Assembly: GCF_002812985.1 (NCBI RefSeq)
Contig: NZ_PGCP01000003.1
Location: 1 to 64,000, forward strand
Reading direction: 5' to 3'
DNA length: 64,000 nucleotides
Origin: Aeromonas lusitana
Lineage (GTDB): Bacteria > Pseudomonadota > Gammaproteobacteria > Enterobacterales > Aeromonadaceae
Shown here: positions 18,368 through 28,955 of the stretch, piece after piece
Position numbering within the stretch: position 1 is the stretch's first letter
How the letters are laid out: each line of letters starts with the position of its first letter
Position numbers and translations under genes: made by a program
The notes under the pieces: generated by a model
Databases searched by the model: none
Told to the model about the DNA's origin: nothing
The model's input: only the letters and a program-made list of their open reading frames with translations

Positions 18368-19315
18368 TTATGCCGGATGGCGCCTGTCATCCACCGAGCA
18401 GCTGTAATCGTCCGGTTTGAGGATCAGGATGTCGCAGTTGAGCCGATCGACCACGTGTTCGGCCGTGTTGCCAAGCAGGGCGGCGGAGAGGCCGGTGCGG
18501 CCAACACAGCCCATGATCATCAGGGTGGACTTGAGATCGTCTGCCATGTCCGGCAGCACCTCTTCCGGCAGCCCCTCGGCCACTCGGGTCCACATGTGAC
18601 CGATACCGAACTGATCGGCGTGCTCGCGCAGCATATCCTCGTGGTGTTTACGAATGGCGTCGTTATAGGCGTTGGGGTCGAACTCGGGCAGCTCGATGGC
18701 CACGTTGACCGGAGTGCCCGGGTAGGTGTTGACCAGATAGAGGTTGGCACCGAGCAGGTCGGCGATGGCCGCCCCCTCCAGTGTGATGCGCTCGTTGAGC
18801 ACCTTCTGCTCCAGATCGTCGCTGGAGCAGTTGATGGCGGCGATGATGTTGCCACCCCGCTGCCAGTGACCCTCTTTCACCAGCAGCACGGGGCAGGGGC
18901 ATTTGCGCAGCAGGTGCCAATCGGTCGGGGTGAAGATGAAGGTTTGCAGGAAGGAGTGCTTGTGGGTCGCCTTGACCACCAGATCGTGGCGCTGAGTCAG
19001 CACCTCCTGGATCACGCATTCGAACGGGCGATTGTGCCACAGCACCTTGATCTCGCACTCAAGCCCTCTGGCGCGATAGGGCTGCAAGATCTCGTCGAGC
19101 CATTCCCGACGCTGGGAGATGACGCCATGGCGCATCTCTTCGCGCTCGTCCACCGACAGCATGGCGGTCATCTCGTATGAGAAGTCGTAAATCGTCAGGA
19201 GCAGGGTCAGCTGGGCGCCCTCGTCCAGCTCGGCGACCTTGACCGCGCGTTCGAGCGCTATCTGGCGCTCCTCTTCCGGGTTGATCACCACAAGAATGTT
19301 TCGGTACTTGACCAT
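18368..19315 (-). CDS. uspE: Universal stress protein UspE
   Basis: A 315-residue tandem Usp protein. Each half begins with a hydrophobic strand (KYRNILVVINPEEERQIALER and GGNIIAAINCSSDDLEQ) and ends near a Usp ligand region; the second keeps GCVGRTGLSAALLGNTAEHV, close to the nucleotide-binding G-2x-G-9x-G(S/T) pattern. The length and the position beside fnr match E. coli uspE (316 residues, adjacent to fnr). The start has AAGGAGG five to six bases upstream. It is linked to stress survival and motility/adhesion in E. coli; here that role is inferred. Confidence 0.93.
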   Translation of the reverse strand: MVKYRNILVVINPEEERQIALERAVKVAELDEGAQLTLLLTIYDFSYEMTAMLSVDEREEMRHGVISQRREWLDEILQPYRARGLECEIKVLWHNRPFECVIQEVLTQRHDLVVKATHKHSFLQTFIFTPTDWHLLRKCPCPVLLVKEGHWQRGGNIIAAINCSSDDLEQKVLNERITLEGAAIADLLGANLYLVNTYPGTPVNVAIELPEFDPNAYNDAIRKHHEDMLREHADQFGIGHMWTRVAEGLPEEVLPDMADDLKSTLMIMGCVGRTGLSAALLGNTAEHVVDRLNCDILILKPDDYSCSVDDRRHPA

Positions 19316-19455
19316 GTTCTCCTCCTTGGCAAAAACGCCAATGATGGCAACTCTTTAGCCTTTACAGCTTAGTCCAAGGGGAGGAGCGGGAAGGTGTGCC
19401 GGATCAAATTTCGGGACGAACAGATCCGGCTGGAAACAGAAAAGCTAGGAGAGGA

Positions 19456-20211
19456 TCAACCGCAAGGAGGGCGGGTTGCACCGGCCATGACGCCGAGGGC
19501 CACGTGATCCAGGACAGTGATGTACTTGCCCTTGACGCTGATGAGGCCGGACTTCTGGAAGCGGCCGAGCAGACGGCTGATGGTCTCGACGGTGAGGCCG
19601 AGGTAGTTGCCGATGTCGCCGCGGGTCATGGAGAGGCGGAACTCCTTGGCGGAGAAACCACGCTCGGAGAAACGTACCGACAGGTTGTGCAGGAAGGCGG
19701 CGAGACGTTCTTCGGCATTCTTCTTGGAGAGCAGCAGGATCATCTCCTGATCACCCATGATCTCGTTGCTCATCAGACGCATGATCTGCTGGCGCAGCTT
19801 CGGCATCTTGCCGGAGAGATCGTCGAGCACGTCGAACGGGATCTCGCACACCATGGCGGTTTCCAGCGCCTGGGCGAAGGAGGGGTGAGCCTGCTTGTGG
19901 ATGGCGTCGAAGCCAACCAGGTCACCTGCGAGGTGGAAGGCGGTGATCTGCTCGTCCCCCTGCTCTGTGATGGTGTAAGACTTGATGGTCCCGGAGCGGA
20001 TGGCGTAGAGGGATTTCAGCTCATCGCCGGCCTTGAACAGCTCTTCACCCTTCTGGATCGGCTTTTTACGCTCGATGATGCTGTCGAGCTGATCGAGTTC
20101 GTTGTCGTTCAGCGTGAAGGGAATGCAGAGCTGGCTGATGCTGCAATCCTGGCAATGAATTGCACAGCCACCGCTCTGAATACGTCTGCCAGGTTTCTTG
20201 TCCGGGATCAT
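19456..20211 (-). CDS. fnr: Oxygen-responsive global regulator Fnr (EtrA)
   Basis: Fnr senses oxygen through a [4Fe-4S] cluster and switches on anaerobic genes. The 251-residue protein has the N-terminal ligand cysteines Cys20, Cys23 and Cys29 (with Cys16 nearby) and a further Cys in [11 protein letters not shown]. It has a cyclic-nucleotide-binding-like domain and a Crp-type helix-turn-helix ([20 protein letters not shown]) whose VETISR matches the Fnr recognition helix. A perfect FNR box lies 16 bases upstream of the start, so it should control itself. It sits beside the cbb3 oxidase genes, typical Fnr targets. Confidence 0.96.
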   Translation of the reverse strand: MIPDKKPGRRIQSGGCAIHCQDCSISQLCIPFTLNDNELDQLDSIIERKKPIQKGEELFKAGDELKSLYAIRSGTIKSYTITEQGDEQITAFHLAGDLVGFDAIHKQAHPSFAQALETAMVCEIPFDVLDDLSGKMPKLRQQIMRLMSNEIMGDQEMILLLSKKNAEERLAAFLHNLSVRFSERGFSAKEFRLSMTRGDIGNYLGLTVETISRLLGRFQKSGLISVKGKYITVLDHVALGVMAGATRPPCG

Positions 20212-20227
20212 AGGCTCAAACGAATAA

Positions 20228-20241
20228 TTGATTTATATCAA
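20228..20241 (-). promoter_or_regulatory. FNR box upstream of fnr
   Basis: TTGATTTATATCAA is an exact match to TTGAT-N4-ATCAA. It lies immediately before fnr, a position suited to autorepression. Confidence 0.85.
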
Positions 20242-20279
20242 ACAAGTTTACCACCAACTCATCCGTTTTGGATAGCGTT

Positions 20280-20963
20280 TCAAAAGGAGACCAGTCCGAT
20301 CCAGAGGGTATGCAGGCCATAAAGGATGAGCAGCAGGGCGCCGCCGAGGCGCAGGCTGCGCAGGGTCAGCCAGTAACGCAAGCGGTCGGCCAGGCCCCCC
20401 AGGGCAAACAGGGTCGGCAGGGTGCCGAGGCCGAAAAAGAGCATGACCAGCGCCCCGCCAACCGCCGATCCCGCCGCCGCGCTCCAGGTCAGCATGGAGT
20501 AGACCAGGCCGCAGGGGAGCCAGCCCCACACCATGCCAAAGGGGAGGGCCTGCAGGGGCGAATGAAAGGGGAGAAATCTGCCAGCTAGTGGCTTGATATA
20601 GGGCCAAAATGTCGCCCCTATACGCTCCAGTAGCAGAACACCCTGCCACCAGCCCGCCAGATAGAGGCCAAGGGCTATCATCAGCAATGCCGCCACCAGC
20701 CTCAGGCCGGCGATGGCGTGCTTGCCGGCCCCGAGCTCACCTGCGCTGGCCAGCAAGCCGCCCACCAGGGCGCCTGCGATGACGTAGCTCAGGATCCGGC
20801 CAAGGTTGTAGTTGAGCAGATAACCTAGCCGTCCCCAGAAGTGCTGGCTTTTGGGGGGAATGGCCATGGAGAGGGCCGCCGAGACCCCGCCGCACATGCC
20901 GATGCAGTGGCCTGAGCCCGCCAGCCCCACCAGCAGGGCACCCATCAGATCAAGGCTGGTCAT
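20280..20963 (-). CDS. SafE/DsbD-like membrane transporter of the cbb3 assembly cluster
   Basis: A 227-residue polytopic protein with six hydrophobic segments. It carries the signature SGHCIGMCGGVSAALS near the N-terminus and WGWLPCGLVYSMLTWSAAAG in the middle, conserved cysteine motifs of the sulfite-exporter TauE/SafE-like (DsbD_2) group that regularly follows ccoS and is thought to take part in copper supply to cbb3 oxidase. The start (MTSLDLMG) lies inside the end of ccoS, a 14-base overlap. The transported substrate is inferred from context. Confidence 0.8.
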   Translation of the reverse strand: MTSLDLMGALLVGLAGSGHCIGMCGGVSAALSMAIPPKSQHFWGRLGYLLNYNLGRILSYVIAGALVGGLLASAGELGAGKHAIAGLRLVAALLMIALGLYLAGWWQGVLLLERIGATFWPYIKPLAGRFLPFHSPLQALPFGMVWGWLPCGLVYSMLTWSAAAGSAVGGALVMLFFGLGTLPTLFALGGLADRLRYWLTLRSLRLGGALLLILYGLHTLWIGLVSF

Positions 20964-21141
20964 GGCACTCTTTATCCTTCTCCTCAGCCTTGGCAGCCGG
21001 TTGCTCCTCATCGAACAGGATGTTGGAGCCCTGACGGTCGAGATCCTCGAACTGCTCGGAGCGAATGGCCCAGAAGAAGACGGCGCCGGCGATGATGACG
21101 AACAAAATGGCGATGGGAATGAGGACGAAGATGATGTTCAT
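20950..21141 (-). CDS. ccoS: cbb3 oxidase assembly protein CcoS
   Basis: A 63-residue protein with one membrane helix (IIFVLIPIAILFVIIAGAVFFWAI) followed by the family motif RSEQFEDLDRQGSNILFD. CcoS is needed to place heme and copper in the CcoN subunit. The chosen start (MNIIFVL) agrees with the family; a frame extension of 13 codons upstream is not supported. It is located between ccoI and the SafE-like gene. Confidence 0.92.
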   Translation of the reverse strand: MNIIFVLIPIAILFVIIAGAVFFWAIRSEQFEDLDRQGSNILFDEEQPAAKAEEKDKECHDQP

Positions 21142-21264
21142 GGTCTCTACCTGAGTGTGCCGCTCACGACAAGGCCCCATGGTAACCCTGTTTGGGCCCG
21201 GAGCCAGCCGCCATCGGCGAGAAATGTGGCCTGCCGCGCAGGCAGGCCATGAGCCTGGTGTGGG

Positions 21265-23667
21265 TCAGCGGTTGAGCCGCATGGAGTTGGTCACGACTAT
21301 GAGGGAGCTCAGGGACATGCCCGCCGCCGCCAGATAGGGGGGCAGCCAGCCGCTCGCCGCCAGCGGCAGCACCAGCAGGTTGTAGCCGATGGACCAGGCG
21401 AAGTTCTCCTTGATGATCTTGCGGGTGCGCAGCGCCAGGGTGCGGGCCGCCAGCAGGCGGGAGAGATCGTCCGCCAGCAAGATGGCATCAGCGCTGTTTT
21501 TCGCCAGATCCGTGCCCCCCGCCATGGCAAAAGAGGCGTGGGCACCAGCCAGCACGGGGGCGTCGTTGATGCCATCCCCCACCATGATGCTGATGTCTCC
21601 GGCCGCTTCCCGTCCCTTGAGGTAGGCGAGCTTGCCATCCGGGGTCATGCCCTTCACCAGCTCGTCCACCCCGAGTTCACGGGCCACGGCATCCGCCTCG
21701 GCCGAGCCATCGCCGGTCAAGATGGTGGTCTTGAGGCCGGCGGCCTGGAAGGCTTGAATGAGTGCCTTGGCGTCCGCCCGCAGGGTGTCGGCCAGGGTGA
21801 AGCGAGCCAGCAGCCGGGTCTCATCGGCCAGATAGATGATGAGGCCGCTCTCCTGCTTGTCCGGGTTTTGGTCGTCATTCAAGCCCAGCCAGCGGGCACT
21901 GCCAATCCGGTATTGGGTACCGGCAATCATGCCCTGGATGCCGTGGCCGATGACGGGGGCCACCTCGCTCGCCGCCAGCAGGATGTCGGTGGGGGCGGCG
22001 CGCTTGAAGGCGCGGGCAATGGGGTGCTCTGAATAGGCCTCCAGGGTGCGGGCGATGGCGAGGCATTCGGATTCGCCGAGACTGGCCAAGGGTTGGGTGC
22101 TGAGCAGGCTGATGTTGCCCGTGGTCAGGGTGCCTGTCTTGTCCATCACCACCCGGTTGGCGCGGGTCAGCACGTCCAACACATGGCCGCGGCGCAGCAA
22201 GATGCCGCTGCGGGTAAGGTGGGCGGTGGCCGAGGTGAGTGCCGTGGGGGTGGCGAGCGAGAGGGCGCAGGGGCAGGTCGCTACCAGCACCGACAGGGTG
22301 ACCCAGAAGGCGCGCTCGGGGGCGTGGAAGTGCCAGAAGGTCCAGACCAGCGCCGCGATCACCAGCAGCACCAGGATGAAGTGGCGAGAGAGCACGTCCG
22401 CCAGCTGGGCGATGGCGGGCTTGTCGTCCAGCGCGTGGTCTTGCAGTCGCATGATCTGGGCCAGACGCGACTCCTCTATGGGGTGGCTGACCCGGATCTC
22501 CAGCGGCGCATCGGTGTTGATGGTGCCCGCATACACAGGATCCCCGGCCTGCTTGAGCAGGGGCAGCTGCTCGCCGGTCAGCATGGCTTCATCCAGGCTG
22601 GCGGCCCCCGTCACTATGATGCCGTCGGCGGGCAGGGTTGCACCGGCCAGTACCCGTACCCGATCGCCGACTCGCAGCGTCTTGGCGGCCACCTCGTGTT
22701 CCCCTTCCTCGTCGATACGGGTCGCCATGATGGGCACCAGTCGCGCCAGGTTGGAGCTAGATTCCGATGCCTTGCGCCTGGCCCTGAGCTCGAGCAATCG
22801 CCCCAGCAGCAAGAAGAAGACGAACATGGTGATGGAGTCGTAATAGACCTCGCCTGTGTTGAATACCGTGGCCCAGATGGAGGCGACGAAGGCGCCGATG
22901 AGTGCCAGGGAGACAGACACATCCATGGAGAGGTGGCCCTGTTTCAGGGCACGCCAGGCCCCCACGTAAAATGGCTGGGCGGAGTAGATCATGATGGGGG
23001 TCGAGAGCAGCAGGCTTATCCACTTGAAGTAGATCATGAACTCCTCCTCGACGCTGATGAAGAGATCCATGTAGAGCGCCACGGCGCACATCATCACCTG
23101 CATGGAGCCCAGCCCCGCCAGCGCCATGCGGAACATGTAGCTGCGCACCTCGCGGGCGTAGAGCGCCTCCTGGCTGTGGGTCTGGAACGGATAGGCGCGA
23201 TAACCAATCTTGGCGAAGCCCTTGAGGATGTCGCTCAAGGAGAGGGCGGCCGGATCCCACTTGATACGGGCGCGGTGGGTGGTGGTGTTGACGTTCACAT
23301 AGTGCAGGCCGGGGAGTTTGGTGAGGTGACGCTCGATGAGCCAGGCGCAGGCTGCGCAGGTGAGACCTTCTACACTGAGCTGGATTTCGCGAAGCTTTTG
23401 ACTGCCTGATTTGGTTTCTACCACGAAGTCCTGCTGCACTTCCGCCAGATCGTAGTGAGTGAGGGCGGCGAGTTCGCTCGGGACCAGTTCTCCCTTGATG
23501 CCGGGGGCGGTACGGTGTTCGTAATAGCTGGCGAGGCCGCATTCGAGAATGGTTTGTGCCACGGCCTGGCAGCCAGGGCAGCACATGGGCTGGCGGATGC
23601 CTTTGATCTCGAGGGCATAATCACTGCCAGCGGGTACCGGTTCACCGCAGTGAAAACAGCCGGTCAT
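21265..23667 (-). CDS. ccoI: Copper-translocating P-type ATPase CcoI (FixI)
   Basis: This 800-residue inner-membrane ATPase exports copper for assembly of cbb3 oxidase. It has an N-terminal zinc/heavy-metal segment with CFHCGEPV and CCPGCQ, an HMA domain with GLTCAACAWLIERHL, and the transmembrane CPC motif VATCPCALSLATPTALTS. The catalytic phosphorylation site is VMDKTGTLT and the hinge is VGDGINDAPVLAGAHASFAM. This layout (an extra N-terminal Cys-rich domain) is that of CcoI rather than CopA. It lies upstream of ccoS and downstream of ccoH. Confidence 0.94.
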   Translation of the reverse strand: MTGCFHCGEPVPAGSDYALEIKGIRQPMCCPGCQAVAQTILECGLASYYEHRTAPGIKGELVPSELAALTHYDLAEVQQDFVVETKSGSQKLREIQLSVEGLTCAACAWLIERHLTKLPGLHYVNVNTTTHRARIKWDPAALSLSDILKGFAKIGYRAYPFQTHSQEALYAREVRSYMFRMALAGLGSMQVMMCAVALYMDLFISVEEEFMIYFKWISLLLSTPIMIYSAQPFYVGAWRALKQGHLSMDVSVSLALIGAFVASIWATVFNTGEVYYDSITMFVFFLLLGRLLELRARRKASESSSNLARLVPIMATRIDEEGEHEVAAKTLRVGDRVRVLAGATLPADGIIVTGAASLDEAMLTGEQLPLLKQAGDPVYAGTINTDAPLEIRVSHPIEESRLAQIMRLQDHALDDKPAIAQLADVLSRHFILVLLVIAALVWTFWHFHAPERAFWVTLSVLVATCPCALSLATPTALTSATAHLTRSGILLRRGHVLDVLTRANRVVMDKTGTLTTGNISLLSTQPLASLGESECLAIARTLEAYSEHPIARAFKRAAPTDILLAASEVAPVIGHGIQGMIAGTQYRIGSARWLGLNDDQNPDKQESGLIIYLADETRLLARFTLADTLRADAKALIQAFQAAGLKTTILTGDGSAEADAVARELGVDELVKGMTPDGKLAYLKGREAAGDISIMVGDGINDAPVLAGAHASFAMAGGTDLAKNSADAILLADDLSRLLAARTLALRTRKIIKENFAWSIGYNLLVLPLAASGWLPPYLAAAGMSLSSLIVVTNSMRLNR

Positions 23668-23764
23668 GATGTGATCCCTCCTTGGGGTGGTCCGTTAAGC
23701 GGGCAAGGGCGCAGGGGCATGATTGAAACCGGGCGGCGCAAGGCGCGCCACCGGTCTCTGTGGC

Positions 23765-24253
23765 TCAGCGTCCCTTGGGATCGAGCTCGATGGGGGCCTT
23801 GGTCGGCAGTTGAACTGTCTCTTGCAGGCGCCATTCATGGTTGAAGGCATCGACCCGGATGTGCCACTTGCCGGTGAGGGGCTTGTCCAGCATCAGGCGA
23901 TAGACGCCCTTGCCATCGGCGGTCATCAGATGTTCGCTGTCATGGCCCGCCAGGGTCGGGTGGAACAGGGAGAGGCGCAGGGCCTGGCCACGGGGGAAAT
24001 CACCGGACAGGGGGTTCAAGGTCAGCTCATTGCCGTTAACCTCGAGGGCGATGCGGATGCCTAAGGCTTCCGCGCGATCGAACTTGCTGAGATCCTGATT
24101 AATCTCTTTGCCCTGCTTGTAATAGTCTTCGGCCACCAGGTTGACACCGTCCTTGCTGGCGATGATGGCGGTGGCGATGCTCGCGACCACGGCGGCGCAG
24201 GGAAGGGCGATGATGAACCAGGGCCAGAATTGGCGATACCAGGGTTGAGTCAT
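23765..24253 (-). CDS. ccoH: cbb3 oxidase assembly protein CcoH (FixH family)
   Basis: A 162-residue single-span protein: short cytoplasmic start, helix FWPWFIIALPCAAVVASIATAIIA, then a periplasmic FixH domain beginning DGVNLVAEDYYKQGKEINQDL, the family hallmark. CcoH stabilises the maturing cbb3 complex. The start is the ATG of MTQPWYRQ; an upstream TTG in frame is unlikely. It follows a terminator after ccoP, so it and ccoI-ccoS may have their own promoter or depend on read-through. Confidence 0.88.
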   Translation of the reverse strand: MTQPWYRQFWPWFIIALPCAAVVASIATAIIASKDGVNLVAEDYYKQGKEINQDLSKFDRAEALGIRIALEVNGNELTLNPLSGDFPRGQALRLSLFHPTLAGHDSEHLMTADGKGVYRLMLDKPLTGKWHIRVDAFNHEWRLQETVQLPTKAPIELDPKGR

Positions 24254-24311
24254 AGTGCTACCGAAACCTATGATTAACAAAATGGAGGCTTTTCAGCCAA
24301 CACAAGATAAC

Positions 24312-24339
24312 AAAAAGCCTCGAAGAGTCGAGGCTTTTT
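24312..24339 (-). terminator. Terminator between ccoP and ccoH
   Basis: A perfect 12-bp stem AAAAAGCCTCGA/TCGAGGCTTTTT with loop AGAG, followed on the minus strand by T residues. It should end most of the ccoNOQP message. Confidence 0.9.
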
Positions 24340-24366
24340 GCTGCGTAATCACGTGCTTATCACATG

Positions 24367-25356
24367 TTACTGCTTATTTTGCTCGCCGTTGTGGGACAAG
24401 CTGTAGACATAGGATGCCAGCAGCTGAACCTTGTCTTCACCCAGGATGTCTTTCCAGGCCGGCATGACACCGTGACGACCGTGGGTGATGGTCTGCTCCA
24501 CCACCTGACGGGAGCCGCCGTACAACCAGGTGTTGTTGGTGAGGTCAGGCGCGCCGAAGGCGATGCCGCCCTTGGCATCCGGACCGTGGCAGGCGGCGCA
24601 GATGGCAAAGCGAGCCTCACCCTTCTTGGCTTCCACCAGATCCACCTTGCGACCGGACAGGCTCAGTACATAAGAGGCCACTTCCTTCACCCCGTCCTGG
24701 CCCAGGATCTCGCCCCAGGCGGCCATGACCCCCTGACGACCGCCCATGATGGTGGTCTTGATCTGGTCAGGCGCGCCGCCCCATTGCCATTCACTGTCGG
24801 TCAGGTTCGGGAAGCCGCGACCGCCGCGGGCATCGGAGCCGTGGCACTGGGAGCAGTTTTGCAGGAACAGGCGCTGACCCACCTTGCGGGCTTCCGGATC
24901 GGCCGCTATCTCCTCGATGGGGCGGTAGCTCTTGCCGTCGGCCTGATAGGCCAGCTCGCGGAACTTGGCGCCGTAGACCTCATCGGCCTTGGCGAGCTCG
25001 CGATCATACTCGACCGCGCGCCCTTCAGCCTTGGCGGAGGCTACCGCGGCCTTGGACTCTTCCAGGGAGCGAATGTCCTGGTTGGAGCTCTGCCAGCCGA
25101 GCAGACCCTTCCAGTTGCCCAGCCCCGGGAAGGCCAGCAGATAGACCAGACCGGTCACGATGAAGAAGAGGAACATGTAGGACCACCACTTCGGCAACGG
25201 GTTGTTGATCTCCTCGATGCCGTCGAAGGTGTGCCCCATGGGCTGCCCTTCTTCGGTGCCCATCTTGTCGCGCAGGCACCAGACCAGCAGCAAGAAGCAG
25301 CCGAGTATGGTCCCAAGGCTTATGACGGTCACAAAAATGCTAAACAAAGTGCTCAT
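24367..25356 (-). CDS. ccoP: cbb3-type cytochrome c oxidase subunit III (diheme c) CcoP
   Basis: CcoP receives electrons from cytochrome c and passes them to CcoO/CcoN. The 329-residue protein has an N-terminal helix, the FDGIEEINNPLPKWW motif that defines the family, a second helix (MFLFFIVTGLVYLLAFPGLG), and two periplasmic cytochrome c domains with heme sites CSQCH and CAACH and axial Met residues in TIMGGRQGVMAAWG and HGRHGVMPAWKD. It starts one base before the end of the ccoQ stop (TAATG). Confidence 0.97.
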   Translation of the reverse strand: MSTLFSIFVTVISLGTILGCFLLLVWCLRDKMGTEEGQPMGHTFDGIEEINNPLPKWWSYMFLFFIVTGLVYLLAFPGLGNWKGLLGWQSSNQDIRSLEESKAAVASAKAEGRAVEYDRELAKADEVYGAKFRELAYQADGKSYRPIEEIAADPEARKVGQRLFLQNCSQCHGSDARGGRGFPNLTDSEWQWGGAPDQIKTTIMGGRQGVMAAWGEILGQDGVKEVASYVLSLSGRKVDLVEAKKGEARFAICAACHGPDAKGGIAFGAPDLTNNTWLYGGSRQVVEQTITHGRHGVMPAWKDILGEDKVQLLASYVYSLSHNGEQNKQ

Positions 25357-25535
25357 TATTGCTTCGCTCCTGCGTTCTTGTTATCAGCACTGGGTTGCTC
25401 GTCATCGGCAAAAACCAGGTTGGCAGCCTCGTCGAAGGAGGCCTTGCGGCGCTTGCTGTAAGCCCAGACGATGATGGCGATCATGATGATCATCAGCAGC
25501 AAGGTATACAGGCCGCGAAATGTGCCGTAATCCAT
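25356..25535 (-). CDS. ccoQ: cbb3 oxidase small subunit CcoQ
   Basis: A 59-residue gene read directly from the sequence: MDYGTFRGLYTLLLMI, then a continuous membrane helix IIMIAIIVWAYSKRRK and an acidic tail (ASFDEAANLVFADDE). This is the typical CcoQ plan of a short start, one helix, KRR and an F(D/E)EAAN segment. It sits between ccoO and ccoP with an 11-base gap and a TAATG overlap respectively. Confidence 0.9.
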   Translation of the reverse strand: MDYGTFRGLYTLLLMIIMIAIIVWAYSKRRKASFDEAANLVFADDEQPSADNKNAGAKQ

Positions 25536-25546
25536 ATCCCGACTCC

Positions 25547-26161
25547 TTATTTCAGGGCATGACCCAGTGATTGCAGATAGGCGACCAGGGCATCGAGCTC
25601 AGTCTTGCCCTTCACCGCTTCGCTTGCACCCTGGATGTCGGCGTCGGTGTAAGGCACGCCGAAGTGATCCCGGAACAGGGCCAGCTTCTTGCCGGTCAGT
25701 TCACCGGTCAGCACGTTGGTCTCGAGCCAGGGGAAGGAGGGCATGTTGGACTCAGGCACCACATCGCGCGGGTTGATCAGGTGAGCGCGGTGCCAGTCAT
25801 CGGAATAACGGCCGCCGACGCGGGCCAAGTCCGGACCGGTACGCTTGGAGCCCCACAGGAAGGGGTGCTCCCACACGCTTTCGCCGGCGACCGAGTAGTG
25901 GCCGTAGCGCTCTGTCTCGGCGCGGAACGGACGGATCATCTGGCTGTGGCAGACGGTGCAGCCTTCGCGGATGAAGATATCGCGCCCTTCCATCTGCAGT
26001 GCCGTGTAGGGCTTGAGGCCCTCCACCGGCTCTGTGGTCTGCTTTTGGAAGAACAAGGGGGTGATTTCGACCAGGCCCCCCAGGCTGATGGCAAAGATGA
26101 TGCCGACCACCAGCATGGGGACGCTCTTTTCAAAGATCTCGTGACGGTTTTTGTTGCTCAT
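25547..26161 (-). CDS. ccoO: cbb3-type cytochrome c oxidase subunit II (monoheme c) CcoO
   Basis: The 204-residue membrane-anchored cytochrome has an N-terminal helix ([19 protein letters not shown]), heme site [15 protein letters not shown] and the family segments [23 protein letters not shown] and NMPSFPWL with the axial Met. It passes electrons from CcoP to the CcoN active site. It lies 16 bases after ccoN. Confidence 0.97.
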   Translation of the reverse strand: MSNKNRHEIFEKSVPMLVVGIIFAISLGGLVEITPLFFQKQTTEPVEGLKPYTALQMEGRDIFIREGCTVCHSQMIRPFRAETERYGHYSVAGESVWEHPFLWGSKRTGPDLARVGGRYSDDWHRAHLINPRDVVPESNMPSFPWLETNVLTGELTGKKLALFRDHFGVPYTDADIQGASEAVKGKTELDALVAYLQSLGHALK

Positions 26162-26177
26162 GCTTGGACCTCTTCAA

Positions 26178-27602
<1,425 letters not shown>

Positions 27603-27883
27603 CGTTGTATTCCGCTTCCGATGCTGTTGTTTGTTTTTTGTCCGGTGTTCTGGACCATTTTCACCCCGAATTTGCAAAATCCTTCCGTTAACATCTGTTA
27701 ATAAAAGGAAAAGCAAAATGTGGTTAAATGAAAATTCATTGGGAATGATACTGAACTGACCGGTAAAATAACAGTACAAACAGTGATATATTTGGCTCCG
27801 ACGGGTCTCGCGCTTGTCAGTTTTTACCTTGCGCAAGATCACGAAAATGGCATTTTTTAAGTACCTTACAAGGCTGTTTTTTC

Positions 27884-28342
27884 ATGAAAGAGAGACTCAC
27901 TTCACGCAAAATCGGGCACTTGACCATTGTCATGGCCATTTTGCTCTCCCTGGTAGCCTATCGAACCTGGTTTTCGGCCTCGCCGACGATGAAAGCGGAA
28001 GGGAAAAATGATCAGATTTGTGATCTGTCCCACAGCTCGTGTGGTCTTTTGATCGATGACAAGCCGCTCACGGTCGCCGTCGACGGGTCGCCGGTGAAGG
28101 CCGAACATGACTTTGTTTTGCGTCTTCAGGGTGGGGAACCGACCATCACGCCGGTGAACGCTTGGCTGGAAGGAAAAGAGATGTTCATGGGCCGGATCCC
28201 GGTGCAGTTTGATGCCATCGACGGTGGCTGGCAGGGCAGGGCACAGGTCGGATCTTGCACCTCGACCACCATGACCTGGCTGCTCAACCTCGAGTGGAGC
28301 AATGGCCAGCGCCAGCAGTTGGCGCTCTCCGTCGTCCGTTAA
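27884..28342 (+). CDS. Small membrane-anchored protein of unknown function, divergent from ccoN
   Basis: A 152-residue protein with one N-terminal helix (IGHLTIVMAILLSLVAY) and a periplasmic remainder. Two cysteines in ICDLSHSSCGLL and one in VGSCTSTTMTWLL recall small copper- or redox-linked proteins near cbb3 operons, but no known domain can be assigned. The tail (GGWQGRAQVGSCTSTTMTWLLNL) is the most conserved-looking part. Divergent from ccoN with a 281-base shared control region, so joint oxygen control is possible. Confidence 0.65.
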   Translation: MKERLTSRKIGHLTIVMAILLSLVAYRTWFSASPTMKAEGKNDQICDLSHSSCGLLIDDKPLTVAVDGSPVKAEHDFVLRLQGGEPTITPVNAWLEGKEMFMGRIPVQFDAIDGGWQGRAQVGSCTSTTMTWLLNLEWSNGQRQQLALSVVR

Positions 28343-28452
28343 ATCTGCGTATTATTTGGCGCCAGGCGGGGGGAGTAAGTGAAATTTGATTTGAATTTTT
28401 CAGACAGGACGGTACCTTGCAGTGATTATCAAGGAGTGAAGTTCATTTAATC

Positions 28453-28911
28453 ATGATTGAAAAACAAGCATTTTATCGCACCTTCAACCAGCAGGCCCAG
28501 GCGCTGCTGGAGGGGGAACCGGATATGATCGCCACCCTGGCGAACCTCTCCGCCTTGCTCAATCAGGAATTGGCCGACATCAACTGGGTCGGCTTTTACC
28601 TGCTGCAGGGAGATACCCTGGTGCTCGGCCCCTTCCAGGGCAAGCCGGCCTGTGTACGCATTCCCGTCGGCCGGGGTGTCTGTGGCACCGCGGTGGCAGA
28701 GGGCAAGACCCAGCTGGTGGATGACGTGCATCAGTTCGTGGGTCACATCGCCTGTGACGGTGCCAGCAACTCCGAAATCGTGATCCCGGTGCGCCGCGCT
28801 GGCGAGATCATCGGGGTGCTGGATATCGATAGTCCGATTTTTAACCGTTTCGACGCCGAGGACCGGCTTGGCCTGGAAGAAACGGTGCAAATTTTGGAAA
28901 GCATGCTCTAA
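28453..28911 (+). CDS. msrC: Free methionine-(R)-sulfoxide reductase MsrC
   Basis: MsrC (YebR) reduces free methionine-(R)-sulfoxide in the cytoplasm. The 152-residue single GAF domain has the conserved segment INWVGFYLL and the three cysteines of the family: Cys in PACVRIPVGRGVCGTA (two) and HIACDGASNSEIV (one). It ends at the family length. An AAGGAG lies 16 bases before the ATG, farther than usual. In E. coli this gene neighbours letA-letB-rsmF and proQ-prc; here proQ and prc follow, whereas letA, letB and rsmF are 29 kb away. Confidence 0.9.
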   Translation: MIEKQAFYRTFNQQAQALLEGEPDMIATLANLSALLNQELADINWVGFYLLQGDTLVLGPFQGKPACVRIPVGRGVCGTAVAEGKTQLVDDVHQFVGHIACDGASNSEIVIPVRRAGEIIGVLDIDSPIFNRFDAEDRLGLEETVQILESML

Positions 28912-28926
28912 GTCATTGCTAGATGG

Positions 28927-28955
28927 TTCGCAAAAGGCCCCAAGCTCTCTATAAT
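28927..28955 (+). promoter_or_regulatory. Predicted proQ promoter
   Basis: -35 TTCGCA and a consensus -10 TATAAT are 17 bases apart. The -10 element lies in the loop of the msrC terminator. Confidence 0.6.

Noticed and set aside
27603-27842. 80-codon upstream extension of ccoN
   Set aside because: The extension has no family similarity, covers the expected promoter region, and the internal ATG matches the CcoN family start.
27829-27842. Possible FNR box before ccoN (TTGCGCAAGATCAC)
   Set aside because: Only seven of ten fixed bases match, and no -10 element is at the expected distance. I could not establish a convincing FNR site for ccoNOQP.
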